The notes under the pieces are model-generated. The model made no database searches and had not been told where the DNA came from. It was given only the letters and a program-made list of their open reading frames with translations. Made by a program: the position numbers and the translations under genes. This document shows positions 1 through 7,069 of a stretch of 10,785 nt of DNA, piece by piece. Source of the DNA: Promethearchaeota archaeon (lineage in GTDB: Archaea > Asgardarchaeota > Lokiarchaeia > Sigynarchaeales > SOKP01); NCBI GenBank assembly GCA_016839845.1, contig JAEOTL010000370.1, positions 1-10,785 on the forward strand, read 5' to 3'. Numbering within the stretch: position 1 is the stretch's first letter; the number at the start of each line of letters is the position of its first letter.

Positions 1-63
1 ATTTACCGTACTCATTCATGCAAAGCTATCGAGAAATTTGAAGCAGGTGATATTAATGAATGA
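1..63 (+). CDS. C-terminal end of an unidentified upstream protein (partial)
   Basis: The first reading frame is open from the window edge and stops at TGA 61-63; its last residues are IYRTHSCKAIEKFEAGDINE. It would overlap the following gene's ATG at 56 by 8 bases, a common arrangement for co-translated operon genes. The fragment is too short to assign. Partners known for this kind of flavoprotein are an FNR-like subunit (NfnA/SudB) or glutamate synthase large-subunit domains, but nothing in these 20 residues proves either. A competing frame ends at 39-41, so even the frame choice is not certain. Confidence 0.4.
   Translation: MYRTHSCKAIEKFEAGDINE
45..50 (+). promoter_or_regulatory. Ribosome binding site deciding the gltD-like start
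   Basis: AGGTGA, matching the anti-Shine-Dalgarno consensus, ends 5 bases before ATG 56 and lies inside the end of the preceding open frame. It favours 56 over the TTG at 38 as the start. Confidence 0.6.
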
Positions 64-1474
64 TAGCAAGGTAAAGAAAAAACCTGGTGACGTGCCAAGG
101 AATGAAATGCCGGCACAAGATCCAAATATACGGGGTAAAAATTTCGAGGAAGTAAATTTAGGATACGATATAAAAACTGCAAAAGAGGAAGCAGAAAGGT
201 GCTTGCAATGTGCAAAACCCTTGTGTGTAGAGGGATGCCCTGTAAATATTAATATCCCCGAGTTTATTAAATTAATTCAGGAAGATAGCTATCAAGAAGC
301 TGTCCGTAGTATTAAAGAATATAACATATTACCTGCCATTTGTGGCCGAGTTTGTCAACAAGAGAATCAATGTGAAGGGAAATGCATTATGGGTAAGAGA
401 TTTGAACCCGTAGCTATTGGACATCTCGAAAGATTCCTCGCTGATTGGGAGCGTAAAAATCAGCTTAAAGAATGTCCCGATTGTGAAGCACCTAACAATA
501 TTAAAGTCGCAGTTATCGGTTCTGGTCCATCAGGGCTTACATGTGCAGCGGATCTGGCTAGGTATGGATATGATGTTACTATTTACGAGGCGTTTCATAA
601 AGGAGGAGGTGTTTTAGTATATGGAATACCCGAATTTAGACTACCAAAGGCCATTGTTGAAGATGAGATTGAAACTCTGAAGATGTTGGGAGTTAAGATC
701 GAGTATGATATGATTATTGGGAAAATATTAACTCTTGATGATTTAAAATCCATGGGTTTTAAGGCAATATTTATAGGAATCGGGGCAGGAAGTCCGAGAT
801 TTTTAGGAATACCCGGTGAAAATTTAAAAGGTGTTGTTTCTGCTAATGAATACTTAACAAGAACAAATCTAATGAAAGCATACGATTTCCCAAAGTATAA
901 AACTCCTATTGTAAAAGGTAAAAATATAGTTGTAATAGGTGGTGGAAATACAGCTATGGATTCAGCTAGAACCGCCTTAAGATTAGGTGCTAATACAGTT
1001 ACGATTGTATATCGACGTGCTATGGAGCAATTACCCGCAAGATTAGAAGAGGTTCGTCATGGGGAGGAAGAGGGTATTATATTCAAATTATTAACTAATC
1101 CCACTCGATTTATTGGTGATGAAGAGGGAAAAATCAAGGAAATGGAAGTCATTAAGATGGAACTGGGAGCACCTGATGAATCTGGACGAGCGAGACCAAT
1201 TCCTGTTAAAGGTTCGGAATTTATCATACAAACTGATTTAGTAATTATTGGTATCGGAAATAATGCAAATCCCTTATTAACCTCTACTTATCCTTCACTC
1301 GAATTAAATAAATGGGGTAACATAGTAACTGATGAAAATGGGAAAACAAATATTGAGGGAATTTATGCGGGGGGGGATATTGTTACGGGAGCTGCTACTG
1401 TAATTTCTGCTATGGGGGCAGGAAGGAAAGCAGCCTTAGTGATGAATCAATATTTAAAGTCAAAATACCTATAA
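56..1474 (+). CDS. gltD: GltD/NfnB/SudA-type NADPH-dependent FeS-flavoprotein (glutamate synthase small-subunit family)
   Basis: A 472-residue cytoplasmic flavoprotein. Family members pass electrons between NADPH and FAD/FeS centres, either to glutamate synthase or, as NfnB/SudA, between NADPH and ferredoxin/NADH. Seen here: an N-terminal double FeS domain with C49-x2-C52-x4-C57-x3-C61-P and C96-x3-C100-x5-C106-x3-C110; an FAD-binding G155-x-G157-x2-G160; a second dinucleotide fold with VVIGGGNTAMD near residue 300; and a C-terminal AGGD FAD motif. Length fits the 450-480 typical of archaeal and clostridial stand-alone forms. I chose ATG at 56 over TTG at 38 because AGGTGA at 45-50 is a good ribosome binding site for it and none serves 38. 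The frame stays open to the window edge, so homologues should confirm the start. Family assignment is firm; glutamate synthase versus Nfn/sulfide dehydrogenase cannot be decided without the upstream partner. An extra CPDC (140-143) sits just before the FAD domain. Confidence 0.9.
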   Translation: MNDSKVKKKPGDVPRNEMPAQDPNIRGKNFEEVNLGYDIKTAKEEAERCLQCAKPLCVEGCPVNINIPEFIKLIQEDSYQEAVRSIKEYNILPAICGRVCQQENQCEGKCIMGKRFEPVAIGHLERFLADWERKNQLKECPDCEAPNNIKVAVIGSGPSGLTCAADLARYGYDVTIYEAFHKGGGVLVYGIPEFRLPKAIVEDEIETLKMLGVKIEYDMIIGKILTLDDLKSMGFKAIFIGIGAGSPRFLGIPGENLKGVVSANEYLTRTNLMKAYDFPKYKTPIVKGKNIVVIGGGNTAMDSARTALRLGANTVTIVYRRAMEQLPARLEEVRHGEEEGIIFKLLTNPTRFIGDEEGKIKEMEVIKMELGAPDESGRARPIPVKGSEFIIQTDLVIIGIGNNANPLLTSTYPSLELNKWGNIVTDENGKTNIEGIYAGGDIVTGAATVISAMGAGRKAALVMNQYLKSKYL

Positions 1475-1490
1475 TTATAAAAGTAAAAAT

Positions 1491-1500
1491 TTGTATAATC
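1491..1500 (+). promoter_or_regulatory. Possible TATA box for the glycyl radical enzyme gene
   Basis: TTGTATAATC sits about 57 bases before ATG 1553 in the 78-base gap after the gltD-like gene. A start of transcription about 25 bases downstream would leave a leader of roughly 30 bases that still contains the ribosome binding site. The region is AT-rich, so the match is weak; read-through from the upstream gene is equally possible. Confidence 0.3.
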
Positions 1501-1541
1501 ACAGTTATTAAAAATATTCATGAATTTCTCAACATAATTAA

Positions 1542-1548
1542 GAGGTTA
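1542..1548 (+). promoter_or_regulatory. Ribosome binding site of the glycyl radical enzyme gene
   Basis: GAGGTTA lies just before ATG 1553, with 6 bases between GAGGT and the start, supporting that start codon. Confidence 0.6.
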
Positions 1549-1552
1549 TTTT

Positions 1553-3865
1553 ATGGTACAAGTAATTTCTGAGACTTTTGTCCAAGAACCAACAGAAAGA
1601 GTTGAAAAGATCCGAGAAGAGTTTTTACGAATCATACCATCAGTTTCCATTGAGAGAGCTCGCATTGAAACGAGGATTTTGAAGGAAACAGAAGGTGAAG
1701 CTACAATAACACGCAGGGCGAAGGTATTTGCAGCCACAGTAAGGGAATTGCCTATTTATATCTTTCCAGACCAACTTATTGTTGGATGTACTAGTGAGAG
1801 ACCGTTATGCAGCAATATTACACCTGCAATTAATATAGAAATGCGAAAAATAGGTCAATCTTATATTCTGGGGTGGAGAACTGACAATCCTTTTATTGAT
1901 CTCAGCGATGATGAGAAGCGAGAATTGGCGGAGCTCAAACCTTATTGGGAAGAACAAGGTAGAAAGCAAACTACACATCATTTCGGACATAATATTCATA
2001 ACCATCAAAAAGTAGTAAGAAAAGGATTTCTAGGAATAAAAAAAGAAGCTGAAGAGAAACTCAGTCAACTTGATTGTACTAATCCTGAAGACGCAGCAAA
2101 AGTTCCCTTCCTTGAAGGTGTAATAATGGTAATGGAAGCGGCTGCAGAATTTGGGGGAAGATTTGCTTCTAAAGCAAGGGAATTAGCAAAAGAAGAAATA
2201 GACGAAAAGAGGAAGGAGGACCTATTAAAAATAGCTGAAGTATGTGAACGTGTACCAGCTCATCCTGCAAGAACATTTCATGAAGCATTACAATCATATT
2301 ATTTTTCCTACTTATTATTGTTCTGGGAGGTAGTTCCCTCCTTGGGCTTTAGTCAAGGTAGAATTGACCAATATTTATATCCCTACTATGAACGCGATAT
2401 CCAAGAAGGGCGAATAACAAGAGCCGAGGTCCAAGAGCTTATAGATTGCTATTTACTTGCAGGAAACCTTGAGGGTGATCCCACTCCTTCAGGGACACCT
2501 ATATCTGTGGGGGGAGTTAAGGTTAACGGACAAGACGCAACCAATGAGCTTTCCTATATGATTATTGAGGGTGTCATGCATACTAGATTACCAAATCCCT
2601 GGCTCAGTGTACTAGTCCATCATCAAATGCCCGATGATTATTTAATTAAAGCATGTCAACTCTCTTCATTGGGAACTGGTCAGCCGCAATTCGTTAACAG
2701 TGATGTTATTGTTTCACAAGCCCTTGCTCGAGGAAGTATGGGTGGACCTACAATAACGCTTGAGGATGCTAGGAATGCTTCACCTCAAGGATGTTTCGAA
2801 CTCGTAATTCCTGGAAAAGATTCAGGATATTTTTACTTTCAAATGCCCAATCTCGCGACATGCATGGAATATGTCTTAACCAACGGTAAAAGACGGTTTG
2901 ATGGCAGACAATTAGGGGTAGAAACTGGTGATCCAAGACAATTTACAACTTTTAAAGAAGTTCAAAAGGCATTTTGTAAGCAACTCGCTTGGATGCGACA
3001 AGGTATTGAAAAAGCTGGTAATGACACTGAACGAAAAATGATTGAATTTACTCCTACTGTATATGAATCCGCATTGATAGATGGATGTATTGAAAAGGGA
3101 ATCTGTAGAGAAGAAGGTGGGGCTCACTATAACTTTAACAATGGAGGGGCTGTATTAGCTTCAACAGATGTGGGTGACTCTTTAACAGCAATCAAAAAGC
3201 TAGTATTTGAAGACAAGAAAATCACATTGAGTGATCTATGTGATGCTTTGGATCATAATTTTGAAGGTTATGAGGAATTGCACCAGATGCTTCTAAAAGT
3301 GCCGAAATTTGGTAATAACAATGACCTCGCTGATGAACAGATAGCATGGGTGCTCCATCAATGGATGATTGAATTTAATAAGGTCAAGAACTTACGAGGT
3401 GGACAAGGCTGTCCTGGAGGATCTGTTATGGGTTCATATGTACCACAAGGTAAATTGGTTGGGGCTCTTCCTTCAGGAAGACTAGCTGGAGAACCATTGG
3501 TAGATGCCTCCTCCCCTAGCCGGGGTAAAGATTTACATGGTACTACTGCGGTAGTAAATTCCATGGGAAAGATTGATCATGTAGAAATACTTGGTGGGGT
3601 TACCTTTAATTTACGTATTGATCCTTCAGTTTTTAGGGATGGAGATATGCAGAGAATGGCTGCGTTAGTCAGATCATTTATTGACCAAAAAATATTTCAC
3701 ATGCAAGTCAATGTAGTTTCTTCAGATACATTGAGAGCTGCCCAGGAAGAACCCGAGAATTATCGGGATCTTGTAGTTAAGGTAGCTGGGTACAATGCAT
3801 TCTTTACGCAACTGACTGATGCTCTTCAAGACACAATCATCGCTAGGACGGAACACAAATTATAG
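1553..3865 (+). CDS. Glycyl radical enzyme, PFL-like/dehydratase group, substrate unknown
   Basis: A 770-residue glycyl radical enzyme: oxygen-sensitive and dependent on a radical-SAM activase that abstracts hydrogen from a C-terminal glycine. Seen here: a long PFL-like barrel domain (about 30-640) with a GRIDQYLYPYY segment; the thiyl-radical Cys414 followed by Glu416 in QGCFELVIPGKDSG; and the glycyl loop KVAGYNAFF with Gly746, 24 residues from the end, then LQDTIIARTE. The Cys-x-Glu pair is that of glycerol, choline, hydroxyproline and hydroxyphenylacetate-type enzymes. Classical pyruvate formate-lyase has Cys-Cys, so acetyl/formate chemistry is unlikely. FELVIPGKD after the Cys differs from the usual VEPxxPGK, and Lys744 replaces the usual Arg of RVxGY, so I do not name a substrate. 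The gene has a good ribosome binding site, and length and both ends look complete. No activase lies within the window. The PFL name sometimes given to such genes would be misleading. Confidence 0.92.
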   Translation: MVQVISETFVQEPTERVEKIREEFLRIIPSVSIERARIETRILKETEGEATITRRAKVFAATVRELPIYIFPDQLIVGCTSERPLCSNITPAINIEMRKIGQSYILGWRTDNPFIDLSDDEKRELAELKPYWEEQGRKQTTHHFGHNIHNHQKVVRKGFLGIKKEAEEKLSQLDCTNPEDAAKVPFLEGVIMVMEAAAEFGGRFASKARELAKEEIDEKRKEDLLKIAEVCERVPAHPARTFHEALQSYYFSYLLLFWEVVPSLGFSQGRIDQYLYPYYERDIQEGRITRAEVQELIDCYLLAGNLEGDPTPSGTPISVGGVKVNGQDATNELSYMIIEGVMHTRLPNPWLSVLVHHQMPDDYLIKACQLSSLGTGQPQFVNSDVIVSQALARGSMGGPTITLEDARNASPQGCFELVIPGKDSGYFYFQMPNLATCMEYVLTNGKRRFDGRQLGVETGDPRQFTTFKEVQKAFCKQLAWMRQGIEKAGNDTERKMIEFTPTVYESALIDGCIEKGICREEGGAHYNFNNGGAVLASTDVGDSLTAIKKLVFEDKKITLSDLCDALDHNFEGYEELHQMLLKVPKFGNNNDLADEQIAWVLHQWMIEFNKVKNLRGGQGCPGGSVMGSYVPQGKLVGALPSGRLAGEPLVDASSPSRGKDLHGTTAVVNSMGKIDHVEILGGVTFNLRIDPSVFRDGDMQRMAALVRSFIDQKIFHMQVNVVSSDTLRAAQEEPENYRDLVVKVAGYNAFFTQLTDALQDTIIARTEHKL

Positions 3866-4283
3866 AAAACAGATAAAATAAAAATCGATCTCGGTTCTCT
3901 CTTTTACAGTCCATACTAAAGCAACTGATATTTTTAATAATACACAGCCAATGAGAGATTTAACTCACCATAATGGATCCAATATCTGGCCCACGCTAAT
4001 TGTTGGGGTTACTGATTAAGTTGTAATTAATATTTTAGTCGTAAAGGGTAAGATAATATCCTTTTTAGTCTTTGATTTTGCCATAAAATTTTTTAAGAGG
4101 AATTTAATCTAAAAAAATTCCCCACTTAATTAGATGGTTAATGCAATTTTTTACCATATTTTCTTAGACTATTAAAATGTACAATTATTATTTTATACTA
4201 AAATTAATTAAACAACTTTTTTCACTGAGAATTAACTAAATCTTAAGTATAAATTTGAAAAAAGACATTTGAGGTTGAGTATC
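3866..4283. other. Long gene-free stretch between the glycyl radical enzyme and the first gdh
   Basis: No convincing gene on either strand; the longest plus-strand candidate is a 22-codon frame from ATG 3951 without a ribosome binding site. It holds a short hairpin GGAATTT(4099-4105)/AAATTCC(4115-4121), a pair ATCTAA(4107-4112)/TTAGAT(4130-4135), AAAGG(4043-4047)/CCTTT(4060-4064), and a direct repeat TTTTAGTC at 4033-4040 and 4063-4070, 30 bases apart. T-rich runs from about 3930 on could end the upstream transcript. TATA-like TTTTATACT (about 4191-4199) and AAGTATAAA (about 4245-4253) could drive gdh. Confidence 0.5.
4271..4275 (+). promoter_or_regulatory. Ribosome binding site deciding the first gdh start
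   Basis: GAGGT lies 8 bases before TTG 4284. The earlier TTG codons at 4269 and 4275 overlap or directly follow this motif and cannot use it, so 4284 is preferred. Confidence 0.5.
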
Positions 4284-5534
4284 TTGAACGAGAATTTAGA
4301 TCCTTTTTTAATAGCTCAGAAGCAACTTTATGACGCTTGTAAACTTAATGGTTATGATAATGATATCTATAACACATTGAGTACACCTGAAAGATTTGTT
4401 GAAATAAAGATAACCATGAAAATGGACGATGGTACTCTTAATACTTTCAGAGGATTTAGAAGTCAATACAACTCTGCTAGGGGACCAATGAAGGGGGGTA
4501 TTAGATGGCATCCTGATGAAAGTGCTTCACTAATAAAGGCGCTATCTGCATTGATGACTTGGAAATGTGCTTGCGTTGACATCCCGTTGGGAGGGGCTAA
4601 AGGGGGAATAATCTGTAATCCAAAAGAGTTAAGCAGTAATGAAATTGAAAGACTTGCTAGGGGCTATATTAGAGGTCTTGCTGACATTATTGGGCCAAAT
4701 ATCGATGTTCCTGCTCCTGACGTTTACACAAACCCCCAAATTATGGCCTACATGCTCGACGAATACGAAACCATTGTCCGTAAGCATGCTCCTTCTGTCA
4801 TCACGGGTAAACCAATCCCAATAGGAGGTAGTGAAGGGCGTATGATTGCAACGGCTAAAGGAGGTACTTTTTGTATCAGAGAAGCAGCAAAAGATATAGG
4901 ATTGAATTTAAATGATGCGAGAGTAGCAATACAGGGTTTTGGTAATGCGGGTTCGTGGGCTGCGAAAGTTCTACAAGATAATTTTAAATGTAAAATAATT
5001 GCAGTATCTGATTCAAAGGGAGGAATTTATAATGAAAATGGAATAGATTCTCGTGAAACTGCTCTCCATAAAGAGAAAACAGGAACAGTTATTGGGTTAA
5101 AAGATACAAAACAGATTTCGAATGCAGAACTATTGGAATTGGATTGTGATATTTTAATCCCTGCTGCTCTTGAAAATGTTATTACAGAAGCAAACGTTGA
5201 AAAAATCAATTGTAAAATAATAGCTGAACTTGCTAATGGTCCAACTACGCCAAAGGCTGATGAAGTGCTTTTTAAAAAGGGAATTCTCGTTATTCCAGAC
5301 TTTTTATGTAATGCCGGGGGAGTTACAGTTTCATATTTTGAAATGACCCAGGGTTTTTATCTGCATTCTTGGACTGAAGAGGAGGTTCTTGGAGCGTTGG
5401 ATAGATTTATGACAAAAGCGTATCGTTCTACTATTGAACAAGCTCAGAAATTCGATACACATAATAGAATGGGTGCATATACTATAGCTATTGAACGTGT
5501 TGTAACTGCGATGCGGCTGAGAGGGTGGATATAA
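4284..5534 (+). CDS. gdhA: Glutamate dehydrogenase, Thermococcales-like type
   Basis: Interconverts glutamate and 2-oxoglutarate plus ammonia using NAD(P)H; soluble, and hexameric in this family. Seen here: PMKGGIR with Lys70, which binds the glutamate side chain in characterised enzymes; catalytic Lys106 in PLGGAKGGI; Asp146 in PAPDVYT; a Rossmann turn G218-F-G220-N-A-G223; AVSDSKGGIYN; ELANGPTTPKAD; and PDFLCNAGGVTVSYFE. These segments and the RGWI end closely follow Pyrococcus/Thermococcus enzymes as I remember them. Start is TTG 4284 (416 residues), chosen by the GAGGT before it; TTG 4269 would add five residues. The glutamate-binding Lys argues against a leucine or phenylalanine dehydrogenase. 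Coenzyme preference cannot be read reliably. Its own long upstream region and a hairpin with T-run downstream suggest a single-gene transcript. It pairs with a distinct paralogue downstream. Confidence 0.93.
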   Translation: MNENLDPFLIAQKQLYDACKLNGYDNDIYNTLSTPERFVEIKITMKMDDGTLNTFRGFRSQYNSARGPMKGGIRWHPDESASLIKALSALMTWKCACVDIPLGGAKGGIICNPKELSSNEIERLARGYIRGLADIIGPNIDVPAPDVYTNPQIMAYMLDEYETIVRKHAPSVITGKPIPIGGSEGRMIATAKGGTFCIREAAKDIGLNLNDARVAIQGFGNAGSWAAKVLQDNFKCKIIAVSDSKGGIYNENGIDSRETALHKEKTGTVIGLKDTKQISNAELLELDCDILIPAALENVITEANVEKINCKIIAELANGPTTPKADEVLFKKGILVIPDFLCNAGGVTVSYFEMTQGFYLHSWTEEEVLGALDRFMTKAYRSTIEQAQKFDTHNRMGAYTIAIERVVTAMRLRGWI

Positions 5535-5570
5535 TTTTTATTAATCCTTTAACATAGATAGGTTTTTGTG

Positions 5571-5590
5571 ATTTTCTTTCGAAAATTTTG
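5571..5590 (+). terminator. Possible terminator of the first gdh
   Basis: ATTTTC-TTTC-GAAAAT forms a 6-bp hairpin followed by TTTTG, 36 bases after the stop, with a further run of eight T at about 5605-5612. Archaeal termination depends mainly on T-runs, so the hairpin may be incidental. Confidence 0.35.
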
Positions 5591-5641
5591 TTAGACATTT
5601 ATAATTTTTTTTATACTTTTTATATTTTTACTAATGAATTG

Positions 5642-5670
5642 TGAAAAATATGAAAAATATTCATAAATTT
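5642..5670. repeat. Tandem TGAAAAATA and motif shared with the glycyl radical enzyme upstream region
   Basis: TGAAAAATA occurs twice in tandem (5642-5650, 5651-5659) and runs into TTCATAAATTT. The 17 bases at 5654-5670 match 1511-1527, just before the glycyl radical enzyme gene, at 16 positions. It could be a regulator site, though both regions are AT-rich. Confidence 0.35.
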
Positions 5671-5690
5671 TATGTGTTTATTAATCAATA

Positions 5691-5734
5691 AACTATTTTT
5701 TCCTTACAAACAACTATTTTTCTTAGAAATAGTT
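5691..5734. promoter_or_regulatory. Candidate operator upstream of the second gdh
   Basis: AACTATTTTT occurs at 5691 and again at 5712, exactly 21 bases (two helical turns) apart. The second copy is the left arm of an inverted repeat AACTATTT(5712-5719)/AAATAGTT(5727-5734) with a 7-base spacer. Three half-sites directly upstream of the TATA-like box at 5748 suit a dimeric regulator. No binding protein is identified. Confidence 0.4.
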
Positions 5735-5747
5735 CAATTTTAAATAC

Positions 5748-5756
5748 TTATAAAAA
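5748..5756 (+). promoter_or_regulatory. Probable TATA box of the second gdh
   Basis: TTATAAAAA is centred about 53 bases before ATG 5805, so transcription would start near 5779 with a leader of about 26 bases. No ribosome binding site precedes the ATG. Confidence 0.45.
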
Positions 5757-5804
5757 TTTTAGATACTAGCAAATCGAAATGAAATCATTCATGCTGTAAA
5801 AATT

Positions 5805-7058
5805 ATGCTTGATATAAATCCATTTGAAAGTGTTAAGAAAAAACTTGATATTATCACCGACATAATAGATTTAGACCCAAACACTTTAGAATATTTAAAA
5901 AAAATAGAGCGAGCTTTAATAGTTTCCATTCCTATTCTTAGAGATGACGGCTCTCTTAAAATTTATGAAGGATATCGAGTTCACCATTCAACTTTACGAG
6001 GTCCAGCTAAAGGAGGTATAAGATATTCACCGGATGTTACCCTCGATGAGATTAAAGCTTTAGCGTTTTTGATGACATTTAAAACAAGCCTCTTAAACTT
6101 ACCATTGGGAGGATCTAAGGGTGGAGTGAATGTGGATACTAAAGATTTATCAAAAAGAGAATTGGAAAGATTAACCCGGAGATACACCGCGGAAATCATA
6201 AACATAATAGGTCCAGATATAGATATTCCCGCACCAGATATGTATACAGATTCAACTACAATGGCTTGGATCATGGACACCTATAGTATGCAAAAAGGAC
6301 GAACTATTCCCGGTGTAGTAACTGGCAAGCCAATTGAGATTGGGGGTTCAGTGGGGAGAAGTGAGGCTACAGGAACGGGAATGGCTTATCTACTTGCATA
6401 TATTTGCCAGAAATTAAATGTTGATTTAAAAAGAATGAAAATTGCTATACAAGGATTTGGAAAAGTAGGATCAGTTGTAGCTAAGCAATTATGTGAAATT
6501 TCATGCAATGTTATTGCAGTGTCTGAAAAAGAAGGAGGAATTTATTCACCAGATGGCTTAGATATTAAAGAATTGTTAAACTGGAAGGAACAAGGAAATT
6601 TATTAAAGGACTTCGAAGGAAAAGAAGTCACCTCAATAACCAACGCTGAATTACTTAGTACAAAATGCGATGTTTTAATACCTGCTGCTGTTGAGAATCA
6701 AATTTATAGTAAGAATGCAGATAATATTGATTGTAATATAATACTAGAGGGAGCAAATAGTCCTACCACATCTCAAGCGGATGAAATTCTGAATGAGAAA
6801 GGAGTAACTGTTGTCCCAGATATACTTGCAAATAGCGGCGGAGTATGTGTTTCATATTTTGAATATATTCAAGACATACATTCCTACTTTTGGGATCTTG
6901 AACGAGTTAATAGAGAAATGAAAAATATTCTTATAAATACATATGAAGAAGTCATTAACTTTTCAAGAGAAAAGTCTTTATCACTTAGAACTGCAGCATT
7001 TGCAATTAGTGCTAGGAGATTAGCACGAGCTCACGAATTAAGAGGCTTATTTCCATAA
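5805..7058 (+). CDS. gdhA: Glutamate dehydrogenase paralogue (Glu/Leu/Phe/Val dehydrogenase family)
   Basis: A 417-residue second glutamate dehydrogenase with full length and key residues: Lys69 in GPAKGGIR, catalytic Lys105 in PLGGSKGGV, Asp145 in PAPDMYT, Rossmann turn G217-F-G219-K-V-G222, TGKPIEIGGSVGR, and a C-terminal LRTAAFAIS...RGLFP. It is a different lineage from its neighbour: RGLFP versus RGWI at the end, AVSEKEGG versus AVSDSKGG after the second Rossmann strand. The normally constant ANGPTTPEAD reads ANSPTTSQAD (residues 317-326), and ILANAGG reads ILANSGG. The side-chain-binding Lys supports glutamate, but these changes leave room for altered coenzyme use, substrate or a regulatory subunit role. 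The 270-base gap with its own TATA-like box and repeats suggests separate control. The gene converges on the transporter gene with 11 bases between stops. Confidence 0.9.
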   Translation: MLDINPFESVKKKLDIITDIIDLDPNTLEYLKKIERALIVSIPILRDDGSLKIYEGYRVHHSTLRGPAKGGIRYSPDVTLDEIKALAFLMTFKTSLLNLPLGGSKGGVNVDTKDLSKRELERLTRRYTAEIINIIGPDIDIPAPDMYTDSTTMAWIMDTYSMQKGRTIPGVVTGKPIEIGGSVGRSEATGTGMAYLLAYICQKLNVDLKRMKIAIQGFGKVGSVVAKQLCEISCNVIAVSEKEGGIYSPDGLDIKELLNWKEQGNLLKDFEGKEVTSITNAELLSTKCDVLIPAAVENQIYSKNADNIDCNIILEGANSPTTSQADEILNEKGVTVVPDILANSGGVCVSYFEYIQDIHSYFWDLERVNREMKNILINTYEEVINFSREKSLSLRTAAFAISARRLARAHELRGLFP

Positions 7059-7069
7059 ATTAGATTATT

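Noticed and set aside
38..55. TTG start at 38 for the GltD-like gene
   Set aside because: No ribosome binding site precedes it, whereas AGGTGA is well placed for ATG 56.
1553..3865. Naming the glycyl radical enzyme pyruvate formate-lyase (pflB/pflD)
   Set aside because: It has Cys-x-Glu rather than the Cys-Cys pair of pyruvate formate-lyase.
3951..4019. 22-codon frame starting MRDLTHHNGS in the gap before gdh
   Set aside because: No ribosome binding site, no recognisable family, and length is within chance expectation.
4269..4283. TTG start at 4269 for the first glutamate dehydrogenase
   Set aside because: It overlaps the GAGGT that serves TTG 4284, and the five added residues have no homologue support that I know of.
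5981..6280. 99-codon minus-strand frame inside the second gdh
   Set aside because: It lies fully inside a strongly supported gene and shows no motif of its own; a shadow frame.
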